A stretch of 51,296 nucleotides of DNA from an uncultured Clostridia bacterium (GTDB lineage Bacteria; Bacillota; Clostridia; Christensenellales; Borkfalkiaceae). Of this stretch, positions 1 to 9,893 are shown piece by piece. Both the position numbers and the translations under genes were made by a program. Below the pieces are notes generated by a model. That model saw only the letters and a list, made by a program, of their open reading frames with translations. It did not search any database and was not told the DNA's origin. Positions within the stretch are counted from its first letter, which is position 1; the number at the start of each line of letters is the position of its first letter. The DNA is taken from assembly GCA_930990665.1 (NCBI GenBank), contig CAKNQN010000011.1, forward strand, positions 1 through 51,296. Reading direction: 5' to 3'.

Positions 1-309
1 GCCGAGAACGTCGCGCAGATGCTGGAAAAGCGTATGTCTTTCCGCCGCGCCATGAAACAGGCGATCGGCAAGGCGATGCGTTCGGGCGTGAAGGGTGTCA
101 AAATGATGGTTTCCGGCCGTCTGGACGGCGCGGAGATCGCCCGCTGCGAGCAGTATCACGAGGGTTCCATCCCTCTGCAGACGCTGCGCGCGGACATCGA
201 TTACGGATTTGCCGAAGCGCACACCACGTTCGGCATGATCGGCGTCAAGGTCTGGATCTACAAAGGCGAGGTCCTCAGGGCCAAAGCGCAGGAAGGAGGG
301 CAGCAGTAA
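1..309 (+). CDS. rpsC: 30S ribosomal protein uS3, C-terminal part
   Basis: The reading frame is open from base 1, so the gene starts upstream of the window; about 102 C-terminal residues are visible. They match the C-terminal domain of uS3, with the segment [15 protein letters not shown] and the run [11 protein letters not shown] near the end. uS3 binds 16S rRNA in the 30S head near the mRNA entry channel. The stop codon overlaps the rplP start by one base (TAATG), the usual coupled order in the S10 operon. The N-terminal KH domain is outside the window. Confidence 0.97.
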   Translation, partial: AENVAQMLEKRMSFRRAMKQAIGKAMRSGVKGVKMMVSGRLDGAEIARCEQYHEGSIPLQTLRADIDYGFAEAHTTFGMIGVKVWIYKGEVLRAKAQEGGQQ

Positions 310-782
310 TGTTAATCCCGAAGAGAGTCAAGAGAAGAAAACAGCACCGCGGCACGATCAAGGGCCAGGCGCACAAGGGCGATAAAGTCGCATACGGCGA
401 GTACGGCCTGGTGGCCGTGGAAGGCGCGAGGATCACCTCCCGCCAGATCGAAGCTGCCCGTATCGCGATGACGCGTTTCATCAAGCGCGGCGGGCAGGTC
501 TGGATCGACATTTTCCCGCACAAACCGATCACGAGGCACCCTGCCGAGTCCCGTATGGGTTCCGGTAAAGGCGCCGTGGAATACTGGGTGGCCGTGGTAA
601 AGCCGGGCCGCGTCATGTTTGAGATGGCGGGCGTGAGCGAAGACGTCGCCAGAGAGGCGATGCGGCTTGCCGGCCACAAACTTCCCGTCAAGACCAAATT
701 CATGGTCAAAGGCAATCCCAATCCCGTTACGGGCGTGATGCCCGAAGGCGGCGAAAAAATCACAGAAGGCGGTGAGGGCTAA
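309..782 (+). CDS. rplP: 50S ribosomal protein uL16
   Basis: The 157-residue product begins [15 protein letters not shown], the standard uL16 start, and contains the conserved GRMGSGKG-type loop (here [13 protein letters not shown]). uL16 sits near the peptidyl-transferase and A-site region of the 50S subunit. Start overlaps the rpsC stop and its own stop overlaps the rpmC start, so it is translationally coupled on both sides. Usual length is about 137-147 residues; the extra residues form a glycine/glutamate-rich C-terminal tail after the KTKFM block. Confidence 0.98.
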   Translation: MLIPKRVKRRKQHRGTIKGQAHKGDKVAYGEYGLVAVEGARITSRQIEAARIAMTRFIKRGGQVWIDIFPHKPITRHPAESRMGSGKGAVEYWVAVVKPGRVMFEMAGVSEDVAREAMRLAGHKLPVKTKFMVKGNPNPVTGVMPEGGEKITEGGEG

Positions 783-979
783 TGAAAGGCAAAGAATTGC
801 ACAGCATGACCGACGAAGAATTGCAGGCCAAACTGGGTGAACTCAAAACGGAACTTTTCAACCTCCGCTTCCGTCATGCGTCGGGGCAGCTCGAAAATCC
901 GATGACGATAGCGGCGTGCAAAAAAGACATCGCGCGCGTCAACACCGTGATCCGCGAAAGAGAGATCAAGAGGGCGTAA
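782..979 (+). CDS. rpmC: 50S ribosomal protein uL29
   Basis: A 65-residue protein with the two-helix uL29 pattern: ELHSMTDEELQAKL at the N-terminus and FNLRFRHASGQLENP in the middle. It binds 23S rRNA near the exit tunnel and helps form the SRP/trigger-factor docking site. The start is the ATG overlapping the rplP stop (TAATG). Normal length and normal position between rplP and rpsQ. Confidence 0.98.
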   Translation: MKGKELHSMTDEELQAKLGELKTELFNLRFRHASGQLENPMTIAACKKDIARVNTVIREREIKRA

Positions 980-991
980 GGGAGGCAAGTC

Positions 992-1246
992 ATGGAAAGA
1001 AATCTGAGGAAAGAAAGGGTCGGCCTCGTCGTGTCCGACAAAATGGACAAAACGGTGGTCGTAGCCATCGTGGACAAGAGCAAGCACCCTCTGTATAAAA
1101 AGACCATCACCCGCACCAAGAAGGTCAAGGCGCACGACGAGGCGAACGATTGCGTCGTCGGAGACAAGGTGCGCATCGTAGAGACAAGGAAACTCAGCAA
1201 AGACAAGAACTGGAGAGTTGCCGAGATCGTCGAAAAGGCGAAGTAA
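992..1246 (+). CDS. rpsQ: 30S ribosomal protein uS17
   Basis: An 84-residue protein with the uS17 OB-fold signature: [14 protein letters not shown] near the N-terminus and [20 protein letters not shown] near the C-terminus. It is a primary 16S rRNA-binding protein. A GGGAGG Shine-Dalgarno lies just before the ATG at 992. Length and gene order are standard for the spc operon. Confidence 0.98.
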   Translation: MERNLRKERVGLVVSDKMDKTVVVAIVDKSKHPLYKKTITRTKKVKAHDEANDCVVGDKVRIVETRKLSKDKNWRVAEIVEKAK

Positions 1247-1267
1247 TGGAAAGGAGAAAGAGCCAAC

Positions 1268-1636
1268 ATGATACAACCACAGACAAGGCTTAAAGCGGCA
1301 GATAATTCCGGCGCGAAAGAGCTCATGTGCATTCGCGTTCTGGGCGGTTCGTTCCGTAAGTGCGGCAACATCGGCGACGTGATCATCGCCAGCGTGAAGA
1401 CGGCCGCTCCGGGCGGCGCCGTGAAAAAGGGCGAAGTCGTCAAGGCGGTCATCGTGCGCACGACCAAAGGCATCCGCAGGGCAGACGGCACTTACATCCG
1501 TTTCGACGAAAACGCCGCAGTCATCATCGATAACCAGAAACAGCCGAGGGGGACCCGTATTTTTGGACCCATCGCGCGGGAACTGAGGGATAAAGATTAT
1601 ATGCGCATCATCTCCCTCGCACCCGAAGTGCTGTAA
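1268..1636 (+). CDS. rplN: 50S ribosomal protein uL14
   Basis: At 122 residues this is full-length uL14. It begins [18 protein letters not shown], contains the [17 protein letters not shown] block, and ends in [19 protein letters not shown]. uL14 lies at the 30S/50S interface and is the docking site of the silencing factor RsfS. AAAGGAG precedes the start. Confidence 0.99.
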   Translation: MIQPQTRLKAADNSGAKELMCIRVLGGSFRKCGNIGDVIIASVKTAAPGGAVKKGEVVKAVIVRTTKGIRRADGTYIRFDENAAVIIDNQKQPRGTRIFGPIARELRDKDYMRIISLAPEVL

Positions 1637-1648
1637 GGAGGGCGCAAC

Positions 1649-2083
1649 ATGAACGTAAAACTCAATGATACAGTCGTCGTGATCACGGGCAAAGACAAAG
1701 GCAAGACGGGCAAAGTGGTCAACACCTATCCCAAGACGGGCCGCGTCACCGTGCAGGGCGTGAACATGCAGAAGCGTCACCAGAAGGCGAGGAAGGCGAA
1801 CGCCGTATCGCAGATCGTCGAGCGCGAAGGCGCGATCGACGCATCCAACGTGATGGTGATCTGCGATAAATGCGGCAAAGCCACGAGAGTCAAGCACGCC
1901 TTTGTGGAAGAAGACGGCAAGATGAAGAAAGTGCGCGTCTGCAAGTGCGGCGCCACGCTCGACAAGGCATACAAGAAGCAGTCCAAGGCAGCCGCAGCGG
2001 CCAAGACGGAAGAGGCGCCGAAGAAGCGCACGCGCAAGCGCACCGCGAAGGCCGAAGCCGCCGCAGAAGAGAAGAAGGACTGA
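1649..2083 (+). CDS. rplX: 50S ribosomal protein uL24 with long C-terminal tail
   Basis: Residues 1-105 are ordinary uL24: a KOW motif (VVVITGKDKGKTGKV) followed by a C-terminal part with CxxC pairs (CDKCGKATR and CKCG). uL24 is an assembly initiator of the 50S subunit. The last roughly 40 residues are a low-complexity tail rich in Lys, Ala and Glu. The family is usually near 100-105 residues, so the 144-residue length comes from this tail. It has a strong AAGGAGGG Shine-Dalgarno. The tail is visible in the sequence; an rRNA-contact role is only a guess. Confidence 0.96.
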   Translation: MNVKLNDTVVVITGKDKGKTGKVVNTYPKTGRVTVQGVNMQKRHQKARKANAVSQIVEREGAIDASNVMVICDKCGKATRVKHAFVEEDGKMKKVRVCKCGATLDKAYKKQSKAAAAAKTEEAPKKRTRKRTAKAEAAAEEKKD

Positions 2084-2099
2084 GGCGAGGTGACAGGCA

Positions 2100-2657
2100 A
2101 TGGCAGAAAAAGTTTATAAGAGCAGAGTAAAAGAGCAATACGAAAAGGAAGTCGTTCCCTACCTCGTCAAAAAGTTTTCGTATAAAAACAGGAACGAGGT
2201 ACCCAAGCTCGTGAAGATCGTCATCAATTCGGGCCTGGGGGACATCAAAGACAATGCCAAGAGCGTGCAGATCGCGCACGACGAGCTGAAGGCGATCTCC
2301 GGTCAGAAGCCGGTGATCACCAAGGCGAGGAAGTCGGTCGCGAACTTCAAAGTCCGCGAAGGCATGAACGTCGGCCTGAAAGTGACTCTCCGCAAAGACA
2401 GGATGTACGATTTCTACGATAAATTCGTATCCATCGCACTTCCGCGCGTCCGCGACTTCCGCGGCGTACCCGCCGATTCGTTCGACGGCCGCGGCAACTA
2501 CGCAATGGGCGTCAAAGAGCAGCTGATCTTCCCTGAGATCTCCTACGATCAGGTAGAGAAGATCCGCGGATTCGACATCTGCTTCGTCACGACGGCGAAG
2601 ACGGACGAAGAGGCGCGCGAGCTGCTGGCTGCAATGGGCATGCCCTTCAGGAAATAA
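2100..2657 (+). CDS. rplE: 50S ribosomal protein uL5
   Basis: A 185-residue protein with uL5 hallmarks: a central [32 protein letters not shown] block and a C-terminal [27 protein letters not shown]. It carries 5S rRNA into the central protuberance of the 50S subunit. Start ATG at 2100 follows GAGGTGACAGGCA. Slightly longer than the typical 179-180 residues because of a few extra N-terminal residues. Confidence 0.98.
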   Translation: MAEKVYKSRVKEQYEKEVVPYLVKKFSYKNRNEVPKLVKIVINSGLGDIKDNAKSVQIAHDELKAISGQKPVITKARKSVANFKVREGMNVGLKVTLRKDRMYDFYDKFVSIALPRVRDFRGVPADSFDGRGNYAMGVKEQLIFPEISYDQVEKIRGFDICFVTTAKTDEEARELLAAMGMPFRK

Positions 2658-2668
2658 GGAGAACGAAC

Positions 2669-2854
2669 ATGGCAAAAAAATCGATGATCAACAAACAGCA
2701 GAGAACGCCGAAATATTCCACGAGGGCATATACGCGCTGCAGCATCTGCGGCAGGCCGCACGCGGTTCTGCGCAAATACGGCATCTGCCGTATCTGCTTC
2801 CGCAATCTCGCGTATAAGGGGCAGATCCCCGGCGTGAAAAAGGCGAGCTGGTAA
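2669..2854 (+). CDS. rpsN: 30S ribosomal protein uS14, zinc-binding type
   Basis: A 61-residue short-form uS14. It has the four-cysteine zinc site CSICGRPH...CRICFR, which distinguishes the type Z protein from the longer cysteine-free form. The C-terminus [11 protein letters not shown] is diagnostic. It lies between rplE and rpsH as in other Firmicutes, 11 bases after the rplE stop with an AAGGAG Shine-Dalgarno. It binds 16S rRNA in the 30S head. Confidence 0.98.
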   Translation: MAKKSMINKQQRTPKYSTRAYTRCSICGRPHAVLRKYGICRICFRNLAYKGQIPGVKKASW

Positions 2855-2865
2855 GGAGGCACATC

Positions 2866-3255
2866 ATGACAGATCCTATCGCAGATATGCTTACAAGAAT
2901 CAGGAACGCGCTCACCGCCAAACACGAGAAGGTGGAAGTGCCCGGTTCCAACATGAAAAGGGCGATCGCGAACATCCTGCTTGCGGAAGGCTATGTAAAG
3001 GGCGTCGAGTTTGTCGATGACGGGCTTTCGGGCAAGATCGTGATCGATCTCAAATACACGGAGGGCAAGCCGGTCATTTCCGGACTGAAGCGGGTTTCCA
3101 AGCCCGGTCTGCGCAACTATTCGGGCGCAGAGAAGATGCCCAAAGTTCTGGGAGGGCTGGGAACGGCGATCGTTTCCACTTCCAAAGGAATAATGACGGA
3201 TAAGCAGGCGAAAGCGGCCAATGTGGGCGGCGAAGTGCTCTGCTTTGTCTGGTAA
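2866..3255 (+). CDS. rpsH: 30S ribosomal protein uS8
   Basis: A 129-residue protein beginning [15 protein letters not shown] and ending with [22 protein letters not shown], both diagnostic of uS8. It binds the central domain of 16S rRNA and, in E. coli, represses the spc operon; no operator was verified here. AAGGAGG precedes the ATG closely. Length is standard. Confidence 0.99.
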   Translation: MTDPIADMLTRIRNALTAKHEKVEVPGSNMKRAIANILLAEGYVKGVEFVDDGLSGKIVIDLKYTEGKPVISGLKRVSKPGLRNYSGAEKMPKVLGGLGTAIVSTSKGIMTDKQAKAANVGGEVLCFVW

Positions 3256-3267
3256 GGAGGTTTTCGT

Positions 3268-3807
3268 ATGTCGAGAATAGGAAAACAGCCTGTCGCGCTT
3301 CCCGCAGGAGTCACGCTTGAAGTCAAGGACGGCAAGATGGTCGTAAAGGGACCGAAGGGAACGCTGGAACAGGAAATCGATTCGAGGATCTCCGTGACGC
3401 AGGAGAACGGCCATGCCGTGCTTCAGCGTGCGAACGATTCCAAGGAACTCCGCGCGAAACACGGCCTTTACAGGGCGCTTTTGCACAACATGGTCACGGG
3501 CGTGACGCACGGCTTCACCAAGAGCCTCGTGATCAACGGCGTCGGTTACAAAGTGGCCAAACAGGGCAACAAGATCGTCCTGAACATCGGCTATTCGCAT
3601 CCGGTGGAGTATGCGGAGACGGAAGGTATCAAGCTCGACTGCCCTACGCAGACGGAGATCTCCGTCACGGGCATCGACAAGGTGAAGGTGGGCCAGGTAG
3701 CGGCGAATATCCGTTCGCTGCGCGAGCCGGAACCTTACCACGGATACGGCATCCGCTACAAGGATGAAGTGATCGAGCGCAAGGAAGGCAAGACGGCCGG
3801 CAAATAA
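3268..3807 (+). CDS. rplF: 50S ribosomal protein uL6
   Basis: A 179-residue protein starting MSRIGKQPVALPAGV. It contains the conserved INGVGYKV segment and ends with EPEPYHGYGIRYKDEVIERKEGKTAGK, the standard uL6 C-terminus. It has two related domains and sits near the factor-binding stalk. It starts 12 bases after rpsH with AAGGAGG. Confidence 0.99.
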   Translation: MSRIGKQPVALPAGVTLEVKDGKMVVKGPKGTLEQEIDSRISVTQENGHAVLQRANDSKELRAKHGLYRALLHNMVTGVTHGFTKSLVINGVGYKVAKQGNKIVLNIGYSHPVEYAETEGIKLDCPTQTEISVTGIDKVKVGQVAANIRSLREPEPYHGYGIRYKDEVIERKEGKTAGK

Positions 3808-3820
3808 AGGAGCGTAAAAA

Positions 3821-4189
3821 ATGATTTCGAAAAAGGATAAAAATCAGGACAGGCTGCAGCGCCATGCCCGCGTTCGCAAAAAGATCGCCGGCACGGCAGA
3901 AAGGCCGCGTTTGAACGTATACAGGAGTCTCAATCACATTTACGTACAGGTGATCGACGACGTCAAAGGCGTTACGCTCGTATCCGCATCCACCATGGAA
4001 AAGGCGGTCAAAGAGAAGATCGCGGATCTCACCAAAACGGAAGCGGCCAAGGTGGTCGGCGCGGAAGTGGCCAAGAAGGCGCTTGCGGCCGGCATCGAAA
4101 CCGTCGTGTTCGACAGGGGCGGCTATATTTTCACTGGCCGTGTCAAGGGCGTAGCCGACGGCGCGAGAGAAGCCGGGCTTAAATTCTGA
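3821..4189 (+). CDS. rplR: 50S ribosomal protein uL18
   Basis: A 122-residue protein with uL18 features: [34 protein letters not shown], and a C-terminal [26 protein letters not shown]. It binds 5S rRNA together with uL5 in the central protuberance. AAAGGAG precedes the start. Order rplF-rplR-rpsE is standard. Confidence 0.98.
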   Translation: MISKKDKNQDRLQRHARVRKKIAGTAERPRLNVYRSLNHIYVQVIDDVKGVTLVSASTMEKAVKEKIADLTKTEAAKVVGAEVAKKALAAGIETVVFDRGGYIFTGRVKGVADGAREAGLKF

Positions 4190-4203
4190 GAGGAGAGCAG
4201 AGA

Positions 4204-4725
4204 ATGGCAAGAGAAGACAGAAAGCCTCAGAGAAGGCAGGAAGAAAACGACGGGTTCATCAAAAAACTCATCCAGGTCAATCGCGTCACGAAGGTCGTCA
4301 AAGGCGGCCGGAACATGCGTTTCGCGGCTTTGGTCGTTGTCGGCGACGGCAAGGGCAAAGTGGGCGTAGGTTCGGGCAAAGCGAACGAAGTTCCCGAAGC
4401 CATCGAAAAGGCGACCTCCCAGGCCAAGAGGAACCTGATCACCGTTCCCATGCTCGAAGCGAGCATTCCGCACGAAGTACACGGCCGTTTCGGCAAGGGC
4501 TACGTTTACATGATGCCCGCCGAACAAGGTACCGGCGTCATCGCGGGCGGCCCGGTGCGTGCGGTGATGGAGTGCGCGGGGATCAAAGATATCCGCACCA
4601 AATCGCACGGCACGAGCAACCCCGTGAACTGCGTCAAAGCGACGATCGCGGGCCTTGCGGAGCTGAAGACGGCGGAACAGGTCGCCCTTGCACGCGGCAA
4701 GAGCGTGGAAGAGATCGTCGGCTGA
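4204..4725 (+). CDS. rpsE: 30S ribosomal protein uS5
   Basis: A 173-residue protein with the uS5 double-stranded-RNA-binding segment: [30 protein letters not shown]. The C-terminal [19 protein letters not shown] is also typical. uS5 takes part in translational fidelity near the mRNA channel. It starts 14 bases after rplR with AGGAGAG. Length is normal. Confidence 0.99.
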   Translation: MAREDRKPQRRQEENDGFIKKLIQVNRVTKVVKGGRNMRFAALVVVGDGKGKVGVGSGKANEVPEAIEKATSQAKRNLITVPMLEASIPHEVHGRFGKGYVYMMPAEQGTGVIAGGPVRAVMECAGIKDIRTKSHGTSNPVNCVKATIAGLAELKTAEQVALARGKSVEEIVG

Positions 4726-4738
4726 GGAGGGCAAGCAC

Positions 4739-4918
4739 ATGGCACAGATCAAAGTAACGCTCGTCAAGAGCACCATCGGCTGCACGCAGACGCAGAAGGA
4801 CACGGTTGCGGCGCTGGGTCTGAAGAAGATCCGTTCTTTCCGCATCCATGAAGACACCCCCGCAACGATGGGGCAGATCAAAAAAGTTTCTCACCTTGTG
4901 AAGGTAGAGAACATCTGA
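4739..4918 (+). CDS. rpmD: 50S ribosomal protein uL30
   Basis: The true start is the ATG at 4739, giving 59 residues (MAQIKVTLVKSTIGC...). It follows TGAGGAGGG, which also holds the rpsE stop. A longer upstream reading would overlap rpsE and has no ribosome site. The segment ALGLKKIRSFRIHEDTPATMGQIKKVSHLVKVE is typical of bacterial uL30. Short and standard in position. Confidence 0.98.
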   Translation: MAQIKVTLVKSTIGCTQTQKDTVAALGLKKIRSFRIHEDTPATMGQIKKVSHLVKVENI

Positions 4919-4929
4919 GGAGTTGCACT

Positions 4930-5376
4930 ATGAGAATCGATACGATACAGCCCGCGATCGGCTCCAACACCCCGGCCAAGCGCCTGGGCAGGGGCATCGG
5001 CTCGGGGCTCGGCAAAACCAGCGGCAAGGGTCACAAGGGCCAGTGGGCGCGTTCGGGCGGCGGGGTACGTCCCGGGTTCGAAGGCGGCCAGACCCCGATC
5101 CACAGAAGGCTCCCCAAACGCGGTTTCAACAATAATTTCCGCAAGGAGTACGTCATCGTCAATCTGTCGGCGCTTGCGGGCGTGGCGGCGGGGACCGTCG
5201 TCGATTACGACTATGTGATGGCGAACAAACTTGCCAAGCAGGTCAAAGACAACAGCGGCCTGAAAGTATTGGGCGCGGGCGAACTGACGGTTGCGCTCAC
5301 GGTCAAGGCAGCCAAATTCTCCGCATCGGCGAAAGAGGCGATCGAAAAGGCCGGCGGCACCGCAGAGACTCTTTGA
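4930..5376 (+). CDS. rplO: 50S ribosomal protein uL15
   Basis: A 148-residue protein with the glycine-rich N-terminal extension of uL15 (LGRGIGSGLGKTSGKGHKGQ, then GFEGGQTPIHRRLPKRGF). This extension threads into the 50S core. The C-terminal half shows the LKVLGAGELTVALTVKA motif. AGGAG lies before the ATG at 4930. An 83-base spacer with short hairpins separates it from secY. Confidence 0.98.
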   Translation: MRIDTIQPAIGSNTPAKRLGRGIGSGLGKTSGKGHKGQWARSGGGVRPGFEGGQTPIHRRLPKRGFNNNFRKEYVIVNLSALAGVAAGTVVDYDYVMANKLAKQVKDNSGLKVLGAGELTVALTVKAAKFSASAKEAIEKAGGTAETL

Positions 5377-5383
5377 TATCCGT

Positions 5384-5401
5384 TTTCCGAATCTCTTCGG
5401 A
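5384..5401 (+). other. Short hairpin in the rplO-secY spacer
   Basis: TTCCGAA and TTCGGAA form a perfect 7-bp stem around a TCTC loop, about 60 bases before secY. No T-run follows, so it does not look like a terminator. It may be an mRNA processing or stability element; function not established. Confidence 0.35.
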
Positions 5402-5459
5402 AGGGGGGACCCTGCCCGCCGCGATGGCGGAGGGCTACAACAACATTTAGGAGTACAAG

Positions 5460-6815
5460 ATGTTCGAGACTCTGAAAAACGCTTTCAAAGTTAAGGAGAT
5501 CCGCAAAAAGATCTTTATCACGCTGCTGATCCTCCTCGTGTACAGGATCGGGTGCTATATCCCCGTGCCTGGGCTGGACGTGGACACATTCAGCAACTAT
5601 GTAGACCAGGGTACCAACAATTTCCTGTACCTGATGAGCGCCGTAACGGGTGGCGCGCTCGCAAACGGCACGCTGTTTGCGCTCGGCATCGGTCCGTACA
5701 TCAACGCCACCATCATCATCCAGCTGCTGTGCGTGGGCATCCCCGCGCTCGAGCGGCTCTCAAAACAGGGCGAAGAGGGCAAGAAGAAGCTCGCGCAGAT
5801 CACGCGCTGGCTCACCCTTCTTCTGGCCATCATCCAGTCTGTCGGCGTTATTCTGAACTTTGCCAACCAGCAGAATGCGATCAGCGCCGAGTTCATCGCG
5901 CTGTTCGGCGGCAACCAGAATATCTGGCTCATCTATATCTTCATGACCATCGTTTACTCCGCGGGCGCCATGCTCACCATGTGGCTGGGCGAGCGCATCA
6001 CCGAGTACGGTGTCGGCAACGGCATTTCCATGGTCATCTTCGTCGGCATCATCTCGACGGCCGGCAACATCCTCGTCATCAACCCGATCGTGTCTGCGGT
6101 CGAAGCTGCGCAAGGCACGGCGAATGGCTTCAACGGCATTCAGACGCTCATCTCGGTCATCGTGTTCTGCGTCATTGCGGTCGTGATCTTTGCGCTGATC
6201 GTCACCGTCGACCTCGCGGAGCGCCGCATTCCGGTGCAGTACGCAAAGCAGGTCAAGGGCAGAAAGATGTACGGCGGCCAGTCCACCGTCATCCCCATCA
6301 AGATCTCCGGCAGCGGCGTCATGCCCCTGATCTTCGCGTTTGCGATCATCAGCCTGCCCGATCTCGTCATGGGCCTGTTCACCCCCAACTGGGGCGGGTA
6401 CAAGTGGTACACCGAAAACATGAGCGGCGGCCAGGGCCCTTGGGCATGGGCATACATTCTCGTGCTCTGCCTGCTGATCTTCGCGTTCTCTTTCTTCTAC
6501 GCGCAGATCCAGTTCAATCCCGACGATATTTCCAAGAGCATCCAGCAGAACGGCGGATTCATCCAGGGCATTCGTCCGGGCAAGCCGACGGCGGACTATC
6601 TCAAAAAAATATCCAACCGTATCACGCTTTTCGGCGCCATTTATCTGTCGCTGATCGCGTTCATCCCTTCGTTGGCGTTCTCGTTTGCGGGCGAGCAGTT
6701 CGTAAACGTCTTCTCCACGACAGGTATCCTCATCGTCGTTTCGGTGGCGCTGGAGTTTGACAAACAGCTGCAATCCAAGCTGATGATGAAGAACTACAAA
6801 GGTTTCTTAAAGTAA
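5460..6815 (+). CDS. secY: Protein translocase channel subunit SecY
   Basis: A 451-residue polytopic membrane protein with about ten hydrophobic segments and SecY landmarks. These include the plug/TM2 region ([24 protein letters not shown]), [12 protein letters not shown], and cytoplasmic loop 5 ending in [16 protein letters not shown]. It forms the SecYEG pore for secretion and membrane insertion. It follows rplO after an 83-base spacer with its own TTTAGGAG Shine-Dalgarno. The motor SecA, encoded at 36904-39777, is its partner. Confidence 0.99.
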   Translation: MFETLKNAFKVKEIRKKIFITLLILLVYRIGCYIPVPGLDVDTFSNYVDQGTNNFLYLMSAVTGGALANGTLFALGIGPYINATIIIQLLCVGIPALERLSKQGEEGKKKLAQITRWLTLLLAIIQSVGVILNFANQQNAISAEFIALFGGNQNIWLIYIFMTIVYSAGAMLTMWLGERITEYGVGNGISMVIFVGIISTAGNILVINPIVSAVEAAQGTANGFNGIQTLISVIVFCVIAVVIFALIVTVDLAERRIPVQYAKQVKGRKMYGGQSTVIPIKISGSGVMPLIFAFAIISLPDLVMGLFTPNWGGYKWYTENMSGGQGPWAWAYILVLCLLIFAFSFFYAQIQFNPDDISKSIQQNGGFIQGIRPGKPTADYLKKISNRITLFGAIYLSLIAFIPSLAFSFAGEQFVNVFSTTGILIVVSVALEFDKQLQSKLMMKNYKGFLK

Positions 6816-6879
6816 GACGCGGCGCCGCGCCTCTGCCGGAAGGCGGAGGAGCGGGGGCGCGAAAGCAGGGAGAGTAACC

Positions 6880-7500
6880 ATGAATATCATACTTCTCGGC
6901 GCGCCGGGAGCGGGCAAAGGTACGCAGGCAACGCGTATTTCCGAAAAATTCGGTCTGCCGCACATTTCGACCGGCGACATCTTCCGCGACAACATCAAGC
7001 GCGGCACGGAGATCGGGCTTCTCGCCAAATCGTACACGGACAAAGGGCAGCTTGTTCCCGACGAAGTGACCTGCAAGATCGTAGAGGAGCGGCTGAAGGC
7101 TCCCGACTGCAAAGACGGGTATCTTCTCGACGGATTTCCGCGCAATCTTTTCCAGGCGCAAGAGCTGGATAAGTTTTCGAAGGTAGACGCGGTGCTCAAC
7201 ATCGACGTCGATCTTTCTCTGCTGATGGCGCGTCTGTGCGGCAGGCGTGTGTGCAAGAACTGCGGCGAAAGCTACCACGTAGATTTTCTGGGCGGGAAGG
7301 CCGACTGCGAGCGTTGCGGCGGCGAGCTGTACCAGAGGAAGGACGACAACGAGGAGACGGTAGGCAATCGCCTGCGCGTCTACAACGAGCAGACGGCGCC
7401 CCTCATCGAGTATTATACGAAGAAAGGAGTTCTGCGCAGCGTAAACGGCGTGGGGGACATCGAAGAGGTGTTCGCGCGCATCTGCGAGGTACTCCGCTGA
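6880..7500 (+). CDS. adk: Adenylate kinase, zinc-lid type
   Basis: A 206-residue kinase catalysing ATP + AMP = 2 ADP. It has the P-loop GAPGAGKGT at residues 7-15, the AMP-binding STGDIFR, and DGFPRN. The lid carries two Cys pairs (CKNC and CERC), the structural zinc site usual in Gram-positive bacteria. It lies in the usual secY-adk-map position, 64 bases after secY. Length is slightly below the typical 214-217 residues. Confidence 0.98.
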   Translation: MNIILLGAPGAGKGTQATRISEKFGLPHISTGDIFRDNIKRGTEIGLLAKSYTDKGQLVPDEVTCKIVEERLKAPDCKDGYLLDGFPRNLFQAQELDKFSKVDAVLNIDVDLSLLMARLCGRRVCKNCGESYHVDFLGGKADCERCGGELYQRKDDNEETVGNRLRVYNEQTAPLIEYYTKKGVLRSVNGVGDIEEVFARICEVLR

Positions 7501-7512
7501 AAGGCGGCCGAT

Positions 7513-8256
7513 ATGATCACGATCAAAACTGAGAGCGAGATCGACGCTCTGCGCGAGTCCTGCGCGATCGTGCGCGACACGCTTGCGTACGTGGGCGGCC
7601 TGGTCAAGCCCGGCGTCACGACAAAGGAGCTGGACAAAGCGGCCGAAGAATTTATCCGCATGCGCGGGGCATACCCTTCCTGCCTGGGATACTGCGGCTA
7701 TCCGGGGAGCATCTGCGCCTCCGTCAACGAAGAGGTCGTGCACGGCATACCGGGCGAGCGGGTGCTGCGCGAGGGCGACATCATCAGCGTCGACCTGTGC
7801 GCGTACAAGAACGGTTTTCACGGCGACGGCGCCCGCACCTTTGCGGTAGGGCGCATCGACGAAGAGAAGCAGAAGCTGATCCGCGTCACTGAGGAATGTT
7901 TTTTCGCGGCGGTGAAGGATCTGCGGGCGGGCACGCCGCTGTACGATATCGGCGCGGCGGTGCAGGCACACGCGGAAGAGAACGGCTTTTCGGTCGTGCG
8001 CGAATATGTCGGGCACGGCATCGGCCGGGAGATGCACGAAGATCCTTCGGTACCGAATTTCGGCAAGCGCGGCACGGGAATCCGCCTCAAAGCGGGCATG
8101 GTGCTGTGCATCGAACCGATGATCCTGGCGGGGGGGCGCGGCGTAAACGTACTGGACGACGGCTGGACGGCTGTCACGAAGGACGGCAAGCCGGCGGCCC
8201 ACTATGAAAACACGGTGGTCATCCGGGAAGAGGGCGTCGAGATCCTCACGTTGTAA
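7513..8256 (+). CDS. map: Methionine aminopeptidase, type I
   Basis: A 247-residue enzyme that removes the initiator methionine from nascent proteins. All five metal ligands of type I MetAP can be seen: two Asp in [20 protein letters not shown], His in [12 protein letters not shown], Glu in CIEPM and Glu in YENTVVI. It starts 12 bases after adk. No N-terminal SH3 or zinc extension is present. Confidence 0.98.
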   Translation: MITIKTESEIDALRESCAIVRDTLAYVGGLVKPGVTTKELDKAAEEFIRMRGAYPSCLGYCGYPGSICASVNEEVVHGIPGERVLREGDIISVDLCAYKNGFHGDGARTFAVGRIDEEKQKLIRVTEECFFAAVKDLRAGTPLYDIGAAVQAHAEENGFSVVREYVGHGIGREMHEDPSVPNFGKRGTGIRLKAGMVLCIEPMILAGGRGVNVLDDGWTAVTKDGKPAAHYENTVVIREEGVEILTL

Positions 8257-8268
8257 GCGGAGAGGAAC

Positions 8269-8562
8269 ATGAAGGAAAAGGAAGTGCGGACGGGCGGCAT
8301 AGCGAAGAGCCTTGCCGGCCGCGACAAAGGCAGGCTGTACATGATCGTAGGCGAGGAAGGCGGGAGCCTGTATCTTGCGGACGGGAAATACAAGCGGGCC
8401 GAAGCGCCGAAGAAAAAGAATGGCAGGCATGTGCGCCTGTTGCCGGCGTATTTTCCGGAGATCGCGGAAAATCTGGCGCGCGGCAAAAACGAAAACAGCC
8501 GCATCCGTGCGGCGCTCCTGTCGCTGTCGGGCGAAGAGCCGGAGCAGCCGGGCGAAACTTAA
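8269..8562 (+). CDS. KOW-domain RNA-binding protein (L14e-like)
   Basis: A 97-residue protein with a KOW-type N-terminal beta segment ([19 protein letters not shown]) followed by a basic stretch [13 protein letters not shown] and an acidic tail. Many Clostridia encode such a protein, annotated as L14e/L6e-like KOW protein, between map and infA. The context points to a ribosome- or rRNA-associated role, but its function is not settled. The start follows AGAGGAAC, 12 bases after map. Confidence 0.8.
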   Translation: MKEKEVRTGGIAKSLAGRDKGRLYMIVGEEGGSLYLADGKYKRAEAPKKKNGRHVRLLPAYFPEIAENLARGKNENSRIRAALLSLSGEEPEQPGET

Positions 8563-8579
8563 GATCGGAGGAAATATCT

Positions 8580-8801
8580 GTGTCGAAAGACGATGTCATC
8601 GAAACCGAGGGCAAGATCATCGAGGCGCTGCCGAACGCGACGTTCAAAGTGCAGCTTTCGAACGGGCATGTCATAACGGCATACATCTCCGGGAAACTGC
8701 GCATGAATTATATCCGCATCATCCCCGGCGACAACGTAAAGCTGGAAATGAGCCCGTACGATCTCACCAAGGGCAGGATCACCTGGCGCAGCAAGTCGTA
8801 A
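8580..8801 (+). CDS. infA: Translation initiation factor IF-1
   Basis: A 73-residue single OB-fold protein: [28 protein letters not shown], then [28 protein letters not shown]-1 binds the 30S A site during initiation. The start is GTG at 8580, supported by the family N-terminus (MSKDDVIE) and the GGAGG at 8568-8572. Length matches the family. Confidence 0.99.
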   Translation: MSKDDVIETEGKIIEALPNATFKVQLSNGHVITAYISGKLRMNYIRIIPGDNVKLEMSPYDLTKGRITWRSKS

Positions 8802-8852
8802 AGAGCCGGCGCCCGAGCAAAAGAATTTTCAAGAAAATCGGAGGAAATCGAA

Positions 8853-8969
8853 ATGAAAGTAAGGCCTTCAGTGAAACCTATGTGCGACAAATGCAAAGTG
8901 ATCAAGAGGAACGGGAAAGTCATGGTCATCTGTTCCAAAAACAAGAGCCACAAGCAGCGCCAGGGCTAA
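8853..8969 (+). CDS. rpmJ: 50S ribosomal protein bL36
   Basis: A 38-residue protein, [20 protein letters not shown]..., ending HKQRQG. It carries the zinc ligands C11, C14, C27 and H33 of the classic zinc-type bL36. GGAGG lies at 8840-8844 before the ATG. Position between infA and rpsM is standard. A gap of about 120 bases to rpsM follows. Confidence 0.98.
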   Translation: MKVRPSVKPMCDKCKVIKRNGKVMVICSKNKSHKQRQG

Positions 8970-9090
8970 GAGAGAAAACAATCCCGGCCGCGCACCCAGC
9001 GCCCATTCCGAAATTTACGGCGCCGGCCGCGTCCGGAAGGACATACAGAACAAAACCCATTAAAAAACCCAATCGGAGGTCAAAAGGACA

Positions 9091-9456
9091 ATGGCACGTA
9101 TTGCCGGTGTAGATTTACCCAGAGAGAAGAGGGTAGAGATCGGGCTCACCTATATTTACGGGATCGGCCTTGCCACGTCGAAGCAGATTCTGGCTGCGAC
9201 GGGCATCAATCCCGATACGCGCGTGAAAGATCTTGACGAAAACGACGTATCCAAACTCAGAGAATATATCGACCACAACCTGCGCGTCGAAGGCGAACTG
9301 CGCGGAGAGGTCAACCTCAACATCAAGCGCCTGATGGAAATCGGCTGCTATCGCGGTATCCGTCACAGAAAGGGGCTGCCCGTCCGCGGACAGAGCTCCA
9401 AGAGGAACGCGCGCACGAGGAAAGGCCCTCGCCGCACCGTTGCGAAGAAGAAGTAA
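9091..9456 (+). CDS. rpsM: 30S ribosomal protein uS13
   Basis: A 121-residue protein beginning [26 protein letters not shown]. It has the C-terminal [28 protein letters not shown], which reaches the P-site tRNA. It contacts 23S rRNA and bL31 across the subunit bridge. GGAGG precedes the start. Standard alpha-operon first gene. Confidence 0.99.
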   Translation: MARIAGVDLPREKRVEIGLTYIYGIGLATSKQILAATGINPDTRVKDLDENDVSKLREYIDHNLRVEGELRGEVNLNIKRLMEIGCYRGIRHRKGLPVRGQSSKRNARTRKGPRRTVAKKK

Positions 9457-9477
9457 TGCGCAGGAGGTAAAAATCAG

Positions 9478-9876
9478 ATGGCAGCAGTGAAAAAAGTTAC
9501 GCAGACAAGAAGGCGTAAAGAGCTGAAAAACGTCGACAGGGGACAGGTGCATATCCAGTCGTCGTTCAACAATACGCTCGTAACGATCACGGACATGAGC
9601 GGCAACGCGATCTCCTGGTCGAGCGCGGGCAGCCTCGGCTTCAAGGGTTCGAGGAAAGGCACTCCGTTCGCGGCGCAGATGGCGTCGGAAACGGCGGCGC
9701 GCGCAGCGAAGGAGCACGGCCTCCGTTCGGTCGAGGTCTATGTCAAGGGCCCCGGCGCAGGCAGGGAATCGGCAATCCGCGCGCTCGCGAATTGCGACCT
9801 CGAAGTCACGATGATCACCGACGTTTCCCCCATCCCGCACAACGGATGCAGGCCCCCGAAGCGCCGCAGAGTGTAA
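9478..9876 (+). CDS. rpsK: 30S ribosomal protein uS11
   Basis: A 132-residue protein with [27 protein letters not shown] and [13 protein letters not shown], and the C-terminus [16 protein letters not shown]-like (here [16 protein letters not shown]). It lies on the 30S platform near the mRNA exit. GCAGGAGGT precedes the ATG. Length is standard. Confidence 0.99.
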   Translation: MAAVKKVTQTRRRKELKNVDRGQVHIQSSFNNTLVTITDMSGNAISWSSAGSLGFKGSRKGTPFAAQMASETAARAAKEHGLRSVEVYVKGPGAGRESAIRALANCDLEVTMITDVSPIPHNGCRPPKRRRV

Positions 9877-9893
9877 TATAAGGAGAGAAAGAA

